Under the pieces are notes generated by a model that had not been told where the DNA came from, did no database searches, and saw nothing but the letters and a program-made list of their open reading frames with translations. From the NCBI GenBank assembly GCA_015143295.1, contig CM026562.1:16024041-16088040 (forward strand): 64,000 nucleotides of DNA, written 5' to 3'. Numbering within the stretch: position 1 is the stretch's first letter; each line of letters starts with the position of its first letter. This document shows, piece after piece, positions 11,998 to 22,461 of this stretch. Source of the stretch: Tetracentron sinense (Eukaryota; Streptophyta; Magnoliopsida; Trochodendrales; Trochodendraceae). The translations under genes and the position numbers were made by a program.

Positions 11998-12459
11998 TCC
12001 TTCTTTAAACGTAATATTTCGACCAAACCTAACTGTGGAAATTCGTTTCGATGGAATCTGATATCGTTTGCCCAATTTGGGCACTGAGAGGCTCGAAATC
12101 CATACTTAGAAAGTATACTTTGGCCTAAAAGTAAGAAAACGCACTAGTTCCAAACTGGGGTTCGGATTTCGATGTCATTTCTTTTAATACCTGTAGAGCC
12201 CCGGACCTTTTCACATTTAATGTATGACACTTTCGTTGCCATTTTTTCTTTAAAGAGGTATAATTAATAAATAAGGAAGAAATTGGAAATTCCGAAATGT
12301 CAGAAATGTTCCTTTTCGAAGTACGAACCCAACGCAAGTTGAATCGTCAAAATCGGATGAACGAGTCAAAAGATATGGCCAAAACAGTCTGGACCTGCTC
12401 GGAAGGCACTAAGGACGTAGCTCGGAAGGCACTAAGGACGTAGCTCTGATAACGTGCTC

Positions 12460-13078
12460 TGACAACGTGCTCTGATAAGGCACAGACAACGCATAGACAA
12501 CGTACTCTGATAACGTAGCTCTAGATAACGTATACGTTGTGCATCCGTTGTGCAACAGACAACGGGTACGTCGTGTAACAGACAACGTGTATGTTGTACA
12601 GCAAACAACGTGTACGTTGTACAGCTCACGACGGGCACGTTGTACATAAGACAACGAGCCCAGCACTATGCACAACACAACGTGACAACGGGTTCGGCAC
12701 CCTTCACAGCACAACGTACTCGGCGCTATTCACAGCAACAACATACTCGGCGCTATTCACAGCACAACGTACTCGGCGCTATTCACAGCACAACGTGTTC
12801 AGCACTATTCACAGCACAACGTGTTCGGCACTATTCACAGCACGTGTTCGACACTATTCACAGCACAACGGGTTCGGCACCCTTCACAGCACAACGTACT
12901 CGGCACTATTCACAGCACAACGTGTTCAGCACAACGTGTTCGGCACTATTCACAGCACAACGTGTTCGGCACTATTCACAACACAACGTGTTCGGCACTA
13001 TTCACAGCACAACGTGTTCGGCACTATTCACAGCACAACGTGTTCGGCACTATTCACAGCTCAACGTGTTCGGCACTC
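12460..13078. repeat. 26-bp tandem repeat and ACAACG hairpin array in LTR B
   Basis: The left part (to about 12660) holds irregular inverted units such as ACAACGTGTACGTTGT, which can pair ACAACG with CGTTGT. The right part holds roughly fifteen 26-bp units beginning ACAACGTGTTCGGCAC and ending TTCACAGC, some shortened. Frames of up to about 200 codons are open here in all three phases because the repeat lacks stops; I do not regard them as genes. The array ends at CGTGTTTTTGCAGAAATTT, the same junction that follows the palindromes in LTR A. Confidence 0.88.
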
Positions 13079-13994
13079 GTGTTTTTGCAGAAATTTCAGT
13101 AAGGGTATTATGGTCTTTTGGTCGGTTCACTCTTACCTTAAGAGTTTAACCCGAGCCTTTAGGGCTCATTCTCAACACTTAGAGGATTTGGGGGATTAGA
13201 AGAGAGGAGAAAGGGTTTCCTAAGCTAGGGTTTTGCTTTTGGAGAAGAATCAAAGGGGTTTTGAGACCCTAGATCACTTCAAGTCCGGTTTTTCTCCAAG
13301 ATCACGGCTCAAGCACTCGTGGAGAGCGTTCCCCAAGCTAGGGCAGCACCTCACGGTCGTTTTTTGGAAGGGGTTTCTTCCTCATTTCTTCAAGGTCGGT
13401 ACTTCTTACTACCCTCCTAGTTATAGTTCCTCTTTTCCCTTTATTTCTTTTGATTTTCTTTCATTTACACGTGCTATGAGATGGATGGTTGTGAATGGTG
13501 AATGGAGATGGAATGGGCGATTGGATGCCAAGGATTGTGTTGTGATGATTAAAATGGGGAGGGCATTGTATCCATAATAAACACACTTTTATGATGTGAG
13601 TAAACTCACCTAGAAAAGCATGATTTAGGTTTAAATGAATAATGAATAATGAACACACCATGTTTGATGAAATGCCAAGGTGAATAAAATGAGTTGTAAA
13701 TTAGGAAATGCATGCCTAATAAATTATGAATATTGCTAGGGCCTATGATAGTGTGTTTTCTTGCTTTCCCTAAATGATATGAATATTACATTGCTCAATC
13801 ATTGATGTTATATGTGTTGTGAAATTACCCAAATGTCATATTTAAATTTAAATGCAAGTATGTACACGGTTCCCACGAGCACGGCATGCATGACATGATT
13901 TATCGAGGTTTTCAAGAACATGGTTAGAGGTGGGACATATCCTACGATATGTTTTACCTCGCTTTTCACAAGAAAACAAGAACCAACATTCCAC

Positions 13995-14128
13995 GAGGGG
14001 TCTCCCCTCACTCACAAGTGCATATCATGAAGAAAGGCCTTCCTTCCCTCGCAAGTACATACATATCATGAAGAAGGGTCTCCCTTCCCTCGCAAGTGCA
14101 TTGCATAAAGAAGGGTCTCCCTTCCCTC
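13995..14128 (+). repeat. hairpin minisatellite in LTR B
   Basis: The units fold as six-pair stems with a TCT loop: one is GAGGGG-TCT-CCCCTC (13995-14009) and later ones are GAAGGG-TCT-CCCTTC. They are separated by CGCAAGTACAT-like spacers. The difference between the two forms keeps pairing on both arms. They lie between the donor-like site and the short ORF. Confidence 0.75.
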
Positions 14129-14511
14129 TCAAGGCATCTCTCAAGCGCATCTCACAAGGATATCTCACAAGTGTATCTCACAAGTTACATGATCACAAGC
14201 AAGCACGCATGACATGCATGACATGACACGTACGACACGCTCGACAAGATCAAGTAAGACAAACACGACAAGCTTTCAAGTACGAAAAGATATTTCAAGC
14301 CAAGTCAAGTGCACGATGTTTTCAAGAGATTTTATCGGCTTTCTACGAAATACAAGCATGATTATAAATTGCTTTACTTCCTTGTATGATATGAATTGTT
14401 TCCGTCTAACATATATGAATTGCTCCTGATTTATGTATTGCCATTTTTATGCTATGACTATTGGTTAGTATTTGGTACCCGCTGAGTATTCCATGCTCAA
14501 CCGTACTTCTT

Positions 14512-14631
14512 ATGTCGGCAGGTTCTGAGGGAGCTGCTGCTCCATTTGATGTTTGTGCTCCAGGTCCATGGGTGGAGGAGGAGTACGTCGAGGAGCCTTT
14601 GGAGGAACCTCCCGTAGAGGGTTATCAGTAG
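14512..14631 (+). CDS. short acidic LTR ORF, 39 codons, PWVEEEY motif
   Basis: Starts ATG-TCG-GCA-GGT and ends TAG; contains PFDVCAPGPWVEEEYVEE and then a proline/glutamate-rich tail. The product is unrecognised. It is homologous to the ORF in LTR A and to those in the nested and plus-strand gypsy LTRs. It is the longer form, carrying six codons (around PFDVC) that are absent from LTR A. The frame of the minus gypsy LTR also keeps PFDxC and PWVEE but has a stop. No signal peptide or membrane segment is visible. Confidence 0.5.
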   Translation: MSAGSEGAAAPFDVCAPGPWVEEEYVEEPLEEPPVEGYQ

Positions 14632-14931
14632 GTGGTGTTAGATTCTGAGTGGAATAGCTGTGGGTGAGATGAGAGATATACATTCATGTATTTTGGCGGG
14701 TCCGTCCGCACTTTCTTTTGGATTCCTTTTGTGTAAACTTGGATTCGTATATACATAGAGGTTTGTTTAGACTTCCGCTGTGCTATGTTAGAATATGTTT
14801 CCGCTGTTTATATCCTCTATTGTATATGCTCTGTGGGTTTTTGCAGGTTGGTTTGTCAAGCAAGTCATCTAAGCCATGATTAGTCGTCCAAAGTTCACTC
14901 TAACTCCTAGGGTGGGTTTTGGGTCGCGACA

Positions 14932-17900
14932 ATACCTGTATTTGGACCGAACCTGAGTCTAGGAATTCGTTTCGATGGAATCCGAGGTCTTTTCCCTAAT
15001 TTGGGTACCGAGAGGCTGAAAATCCATACTTAGAAAGTATACTTTGGTCTAAACCTACAAACACGGCCCAAATCCAAACCGGGAGTCGGATTTCGGTGCC
15101 GTTATTTCTAACACTTGTATTTCAACCAAACCTAAGAGTGGGAATTCATTTCGATGGAATCCGAGGTCGTTTGCCTTATTTGGCACTGAGAGGCCCGAAG
15201 TTCATACTTATAGAAAGTATACTTCGGCATAAACCCACAAACGCGGACCAAATCCAAATCGGGGGTCTGATTTAGATTGCCTTTTTCTAACGCCGGTATT
15301 TCGACTCAACCTAATTGTAGGAAATCGTTTTGATTGAATCTGAGCTCGTTTCCCCGATTTGGGCACTGAGAGGCCCGAAATTCATACCTAGAAAGTATAC
15401 TTCGGCCTAAACCTACAAAAGTGGACAAAATCAAAACCTGTGATCGGATTTCGATGTCATTTGTTCTGACGTGTGTATTTCGATCCAACCTAAGTGTGAT
15501 AATTCATTTCGATAGATTCCGAGGTCAATTGCGCACCGAGAGGTTTAAATCCATACTTACAAAGTATACTTCGTCCAAAACGTAAAAAAGTGCACCAATT
15601 CCAAACCGGGAGTTGGACTTCAATTGCCTTTTTTCTAACGCTTGTATTTCGACCCAACCTAAGTGTAGGAAATCGTTTTGATTGAATCCACGGTCGTTTC
15701 CCCAATTTGGGCACCGAGAGGCCCAAAATTCATGCTTACAAAGTATACTTCGGCCTAAACCTACAAAGGCTCACCAAATCCAAACCTGTGATAAGATTTC
15801 GATGTCGTTTCTTCTAACAAGTGTATTTCGATCCAACCTATGTGTGGGAATTCGTTTCGACAGAATCCGAGGGCGTTTGCTCGATTTGGGAATCGAGAGG
15901 CCCGAAATTCATAACTTTTCACATACTTCGGTCTAAATCTACAAACGCACACCAAAATCTAATCCTGTGATCAAATTTCAATGCTGATTCTTCTAACGCG
16001 GGTATTTCGACCCAACCTTAGTGCGGGAAATCATTTCAATGGAATACGGGGTTGTTTGCCCGATTTGGGCACCAAGACGCCTGAAATTCATATTTAGAAA
16101 GTCTACTTCGGATGAAACCAACAAACGTGCACCAAATCTATACCTGTGATCGGATTTCGATGTCATTTTTTCTAACGCCAGTATTTTGACCAAACCTGAG
16201 TGTGGGAATTCGTTTGGATTGAATCCGAGGTCGTTACCCCGATTTGGCCACTGAGAGACTCGATATCCATACTTAGAAAGTTTATTTCGGCCCAAACCTA
16301 AAAACGCACAAAATCCAAACAGGGGGTCGGATTTCGATGTTGTACTTCTAATGCGTGTATTTTGACCCAACCTAAGTGTAGGAATTCTATTCAAAGGAAT
16401 CCGTGGTCATTTACCCCATTCGCTCACTGAGAAGCCGAAATCCGAACTTTCAAAGTATACTTCGGCCTAAACGTAAAAAAGCCCTCCAATTCCGAACCGG
16501 GGTTCGGATTTCGATGTTCCTTCTTTAAACGTACATATTTCGTCCAAACCAAAGTGTGGAAATTTGTTTCGATGGAATCTGGGGTTCGGATTTCGATGTC
16601 GTTTCTTTTAACACCTGTATTTGGACCTAACCTGAGTCTAGGAATTCGTTTCGATAGAATCCGAGGTCTTTTCCCTAATTTGGGTACCGAGAGGCTCAAA
16701 ATCCATACTTAGAAAGTATACTTCAGTCTAAACCTAAAAACGCGGCCAAAATCCAAACCGGGGGTCGGATTTCGGTGTCGTTTCTTCTAACTCTTGTTTT
16801 TCAACCAAACCTAAGTGTGGGAATTCGTTTCGATGGAATCCGAGGTCGTTTACCCGATTTAGGCACCGAGAGGCCCGAAGTTCATACTTCTAGAAAGTAT
16901 ACTCCGGCCTAAACCTACAAACGCACACCAAATCCAAATCGGGGATCTAATTTCGATTGCCTTTTTCTAACGCTTGTATTTCGACCCAACCTAAGTGTCG
17001 GAAATCGTTTTGATTGAATCCGAGGTCATTTGCCCGATTTGGGCACCGAGAGGCCCGAAAATCATACCTAAAAAGTATACTTCGGCCTCAACCTACAAAC
17101 GTAGACAAAATCAAAACCTGTGATCAGATTTCGATGTAATTTGTTCTAACGCGTGTATTTCGATCCAACCTAAGTGTGATAATTCATTTCGATAGATTCC
17201 GAGGTCATTTGCCTGATTGGCGCACTAAGAGGCCGAAATCCATACTTAGAAAGTATACCTCGGCGAAAACGTAAAAAAGTGCACCAATTCCAAACCGGGA
17301 GTTGGACTTCGATGTCGTTTCTTCTAACACCTGTATTTCGAACAAACCTGAGGGAGGGAATTCCTTTCGATGGAATACGAGGTCGTTTCCCCGATTTGGG
17401 CACCGAGAGGTCCAAAATTCATGCTTACAAAGTATACTTCGGCCTAAACCTACAAACGCGCACCAAATCCAAACCTGTGATAAGATTTCGATGTCATTTC
17501 TTATGACGCGTGTATTTCGATCCAACCTAAGTGTGAGAATTCGTTTCGACAGAATCCGAGGGCGTTTGCTAGATTTGGGAACCGAGAGGCCCGAAATTCA
17601 TTACATTTCGTATACTTCGGTCTAAACCTACAAACGCGCACCAAATCTAAACCTGTGATCAGATTTCGATTCCGTTTCTTCTAACGTAGGTATTTCGACC
17701 CAACCTTGGTGTGAGAAATCATTTCAATGGAATCCGGGGTCGTTTGCCCGATTTGGGCACCGAGACGCCTGAAATTCATATTTAGAAACGCTACTTCAGC
17801 CAAAACCAACAAACGCTCACCAAATTTAAACCTGTTATCGGATTTCGATCTCATTTGTTCTAACGCCCGTATTTTGACCAAACCAGAGTGTGGGAATTTG

Positions 17901-20900
17901 TTTGGTTGGAATGCCTGAAATTCATATTTAGAAAGTCTACTTCGGCCTAAACCTAAGAACGCACAAAATCCAAACAGGGGGATTGGATTTCGATGTCGTA
18001 CTTCTAACGCGTGTATTTTGACCCAACCTAATTGTAGGAATTCTATTCGAAGGAATCCGTGGTCGTTTACCCGATTCGCGCACTGAGAAGCCAAAATCAA
18101 TATTTAGAAAATGTACTTCGGTGTAAACGTAAAAAAGCACTCCAAATCCGAACCAGGGGTCGGATTTCGATGTTCCTTCTTTAGACGCACATATTTCGAC
18201 CAAACCAAAGTGTGGAAATTCGTTTCGATGGAATCTGATATCGTTTGCCCGATTTGGGCACTGAGAGGCTCGAAATCCATACTTAAAAAGTATACTTTGG
18301 CCCAAAAAAAACTAACAACGGGCAAGGAATCAAAACCTGTTATCAGATTTTGATGTAATTTCTTCTAACGCGTGTATTTCGATCCAACGTAAGTATGAAA
18401 ATTCGTTTCAATAGAATCCCAGGCCGTTTGGCCGATTTGCACACCATGAGGCTGAAACACATGTTTAGAAAGTATACTTCGTCCTTAACCTAGAAAAGTG
18501 CACCACATCCAAACTGGGGGTCGGATTTTAATGCCGTTTCTTCTAATGCATGTATCTCGACCCAACCTAAGTGTTAGAATTCGCTTGAATAGAATCCGAG
18601 TTTGTTTCCCCGATTTGGGCACCGAGAGGCACGAAATTCATACTAAGTAAACTTCATCCTAAACCTACAAACGCGCACCAAATCAAAACCTGTGATCAGA
18701 TTTCGATGTCAGTTGTTCTAACTTGTGTTTTTCGATCAAACCTAAGTGTAGGAATTCGTTTCGATAGAATACGTGGTCGTTTGCCTAATTTATGCACTTA
18801 GAGGCCGAAATCCATACTTAGAAAGTGTACTACGGCCTAAAAATAAAAAAACACACGTAATCCAAACTGGTGGTCGGATTTCGATGTTGTTTCTTTTAAC
18901 GCCTGTATGTCGACCAAACCTCTGAGTCTAAGAATTCGTTTCGATGGAATCCGAGGTCTTTTCCCTAATTTGGGTACCGAGAGGCTCAAAATCCATACTT
19001 AGAAAGTATACTTCGGTCTGAACCTACAAACGTGGCCCAAATCCAAACCGGGGGTCGGATTTCGGTGCCGTTTCTTCTAACGATTGTATTTCAACCAAAC
19101 CTAAATGTGGGAATTTGGGGGTCGGACATTGATGTCTTTTCTTCTATCACCCTTAGTTTGACTAAACCTGGGTGTGAGAATTTGTTTCGATGGAATCCGA
19201 GGTCGTTTCTCCGATTTGGGCACCGAGAGGTTTGAAATCCATACTTAGAAAGTATACTTCGGCCTAAACCTATAAATTTGCACCAAATCTAAACCGAAGG
19301 TCAGATTTCAATGTCGTTTCTTCTAACGCATGTATTTCGACTAAACCGAAGTGTGGGAAGTCGTTTCGATGGAATCCGAGATCGTTTGCCCAATTTCGGC
19401 ACCGAGAGGCCGAAATCCACACTTAGAAAATATACTTCAGCCTAAAAGTAAAAAAGCGCACTAATTCTGAACTGGGGGTCAGATTTCGATGTCGTTTCTT
19501 TTAACGCCAGTATTTCGACCAAACCTGAGTCTAGGAATTCGTTTCGATGCAATCCGAGTTCTTTTCCCTGATTTGGGTACCGAGAGGCTCCAAATCCATA
19601 CTTATAAAGTATATTTCGGCCTAAACCTACAAACACCGCCCAAATCCAAACCGGGGGTCGAATTTCGATGCTGTTTCTTCTAACGCGTGCATTTCGACCC
19701 AATCTAAGTGTGCGAGTTTGTTTCGATAGAATCCTAGTTCGTTTGCCCGATTTGGGCTCCGAGTGGCCGGAAATTTATACGAAGAAAGTATACTTCGTTC
19801 TGAACCTATAAACATGCACCAAATCCAAACTTGTGATCGTATTTCGATGTCATTTGATTTAACGTGTGTATTTAAATCAAACCTAAGTGTGTGAATTCGT
19901 TTCGATGGATTCTGAGGTCGTTTGCCTGATTTCTTCTAACGCCTGTATTTTCACTCAACCTATGTGTGGGAATTCGTCGTTTCCATGGAATCCGAGGTCG
20001 CTAGCCGGTTTTGGTAACCAAAAGGCTGAAATTCTTACTTAGAAATATACTTCGATCTAAATCTTAAAAAGGGCCCCAAAATGCACACCTCTGGTCGGAT
20101 TTCGATGCCGATTCTTCTAACATGGGTATTTCGACCCAAACTTTGTGTGGGAAATCGTTTTGATGGAATCCGAGGTCGTTTACCCGATTTAGGTACCGAG
20201 AGGCCCGAAATTCATACTTATAGAAAGTATACTTCGGCCTAAACTTACAAACGCGCACCAAATCCAAATCGGGGGTCTGATTTCGATGGCCTTTTTCAAA
20301 CGCTTGTATTTCGACCCAACCTAAGTGTAGGAAATCGTTTTGATTGAATCCGAGGTCATTTGTACGATTTGGGTACTGAGAGGCCCGAAAATCATACCTA
20401 GAAAGTATACTTCGGCCTAAACCTACAAACGCGCAACAAATCCAAATCGGGGGTCGGATTTCCGTTTTGTTTCTTCTAATGCGTGTATTTCGATCCAACC
20501 TATGTGTGGAAATTCATTTCGATTGAATCCGGGGTCATTTGCACGATTTCCGCACTGAGAGGCCCAAATCCATACTTACAAAGCATACTTAGTCCTAGAC
20601 CTAAAAAAGTGCAACACATCCAAACCGGGGGTCGGATTTTGAAGTCGTTTCTTCTGACGTGTGTATTGCGACCCAATCTAAGTGCGAGAGTTCGTTTCGA
20701 TGGAATCCGAGGTCGTTTCCCCGATTTGGGCACAGAGAGGTTCGCATGATGTCATTTCTCCCTACAAAGGCGCACCAAATCTCCATCGAGGGTCGCATTT
20801 CGATGCTGTTTCTTCTAACGTATGTATTTCGACCCAACCTAAGTGTGGGAAATCGGTTCAATGGAATCCATGGTCATTTGCCCGATTTGCGAACCGAGAG

Positions 20901-22381
20901 ACCCGAAATTCATACCTAGAAAGCATACTTCGGCCTAAACCTATAAACGTGCTCCAAATCCAAAACTGTGATTGGATTTCGATGTCATTCGATCTAACGC
21001 ATGTATTTTGATCCAACCTAAGTGTGGGAATTCGTTTCGATGGAATCAGAGGGCGTATACCCGATTTGGGGATCGAGAGCCCTAAACGTACAAAAAGCGC
21101 ACCAATTCCAAACCGAGGGTCGGATTTCAATGTTGTTTCTTCTAATGCCTGTATTTCGACCAAACCTGAGTGTGGGAATTCATTTTGAAGGAATCCGGGG
21201 TTGTTTACCCGATTTGGATACCGAGAGCCTCGAAATCAATACTTAGAAAGTATTCTTCGGCCTAAACCTACAAACGTGCACCAAATCCAAATCGGGGTCT
21301 GATTTCTATTACCTTTTCGTAACGCTTGTATTTCGACCCAACCTAAGTGTAGGAAATCGTTTTGATTGAATCAAAGGTCGTTTGCCCGATTTGGGCATCG
21401 AGAGGCCGGAAAATCATACTTAGAAAGTATACTTCGGCCTAAACCTACAAACGTGGACAAAATAAAAACCTGTGATCGGATTTCGATGTCATTTGTTCTA
21501 ATGCGTGTATTTTGATCCAACCTAAGTGTGATAATTTATTTCGATAGATTCTGAGGTCATTTGCCCGATTTACGCACCGAGAGTCCGAAATCCGTACTTA
21601 GAAAGTATACTTCGGTGAAAACGTAATAAACCTCACTGAGTGTGGGAATTCGTTTGGATTTCGATGTAATTTTTTCGAACGCCTGTATTGCGACCAAACC
21701 TGTGTGTGGGAATTCGTTTGGATGGAATCTGAGGTCGTTACCCAGATTTGGGCACTGAGAGGCTCGAAATCCATACATAGAAAGTATACTTCGGCCTAAA
21801 CCTAAAAAATGCACAAAATCTAAACAGGGGGTCGGATTTCGATGTTGTACTTCTAACGCGAGTATTTCGACCCAACCTAAGTGTAGGAATTCTATTCGAA
21901 GGAATCCGTGGTCGTTTACCCGATTCGCGCACTGAGAAGCCGAAATCCATACTTAGAAAGTATACTTCAGCCTAAACGTAAAAAAGCGCTCCAATTCCGA
22001 ACCGGGGGTTGGATTTCGATGTTCCTTCTTTAAACGCACATATTTCTACCAAACCTAAGTCTGTAAATTCGTTTTGATGGAATTTGATATCGTTTGCCCG
22101 ATTTGGGAACCGAGGGGCCCGAATTTCGTACTTAGAAAGTAAACTTCGGCCTAAACCTACAAACGCGCACCAAATCAAAACCTGTCATCAGATTTCGATG
22201 TAATTTTTTCTCATTTGTGGTTTTCGATCAAACCTAAGTGTAAGAATTCGTTTCGATAAAATACGAGTTCGTTTGCCAGATTTACGCACTGACAGGCCGA
22301 AATTCGTAGTTAGAAAGTGTACTTCGGCCTAAAAGTAAAATAATGCACTAATTCCAAACTGGGGTTCGGATTTCAATGTCG
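14932..22381. repeat. ~180-bp satellite array, block 3
   Basis: About 41 monomers. Anchor subtypes near 16517, 18173 and 22022 define one shortened higher-order unit (about 1.66 kb, with a junction at about 16580 fusing two subtypes) and one long unit (about 3.85 kb, 18173-22022). The long unit contains extra subtypes, such as GTCATTTGATTTAACG and GGCCTTTTTCAAACG, shared with block 1. The block ends at the poly-T of the minus-strand LINE. Confidence 0.93.
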
Positions 22382-22412
22382 TTTTTTTTTTTTTTTTTTT
22401 GGAAGGTAAGAT

Positions 22413-22429
22413 GGGGTTAGGCAAACCCC
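22413..22429 (-). other. conserved LINE 3'-end hairpin
   Basis: Read on minus: GGGGTT-TGCCT-AACCCC, 12-13 nt before the poly-A tract. The same stem with loop core GCCTA is present at the 3' ends of the other LINEs at 25904-25920, 30284-30300 and 63423-63439. It is probably the site the LINE reverse transcriptase recognises on its own RNA. Confidence 0.65.
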
Positions 22430-22461
22430 GACCAGATATATAAATTAAAAAAGAAAAGGGA

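Larger units (their letters stand above)
6046..12191. repeat. ~180-bp satellite array, block 2
   Basis: About 35 monomers. The anchor subtype TTCCTTCTTTAAACG recurs near 7772, 9533 and 11998. Between 9533 and 11998 lie fourteen monomers in an ordered subtype series. Some positions hold shortened monomers of about 150 bp (for example around 7500, 9260 and 11550), where the CCGAGGTCGTTTGCCC segment is absent. The block ends exactly at the left target duplication of solo LTR B. Confidence 0.93.
12192..14931 (+). mobile_element. solo LTR B of a Ty3/gypsy retrotransposon
   Basis: It starts TGTAGAGCCCCGGAC and ends GGGTCGCGACA, flanked by the 5-bp duplication ATACC (12187-12191 and 14932-14936). 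At 2740 bp it is the longest LTR here, because the usual palindrome block is replaced by a long 26-bp repeat array (12460-13078). Downstream are the leader with CTAGGGTTT motifs, a CAAG/GTCGGT donor-like site near 13394, hairpin minisatellite units, a 39-codon ORF and the conserved end. No TATAAA is obvious where other LTRs have one (the sequence reads CTTACCTTAAGAG). Confidence 0.93.

Noticed and set aside
12550-13199. Frames of about 200 codons in solo LTR B
   Set aside because: They are translations of the 26-bp repeat in all three phases; low-complexity output with no conserved protein.
13233-13577. 114-codon frame in the leader of solo LTR B, and a similar 67-codon frame at 4355-4558 in solo LTR A
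   Set aside because: The two align only loosely and do not keep frame, and splicing at the donor-like site would not join them in phase with the PWVEEEY ORF. They are probably untranslated leader.
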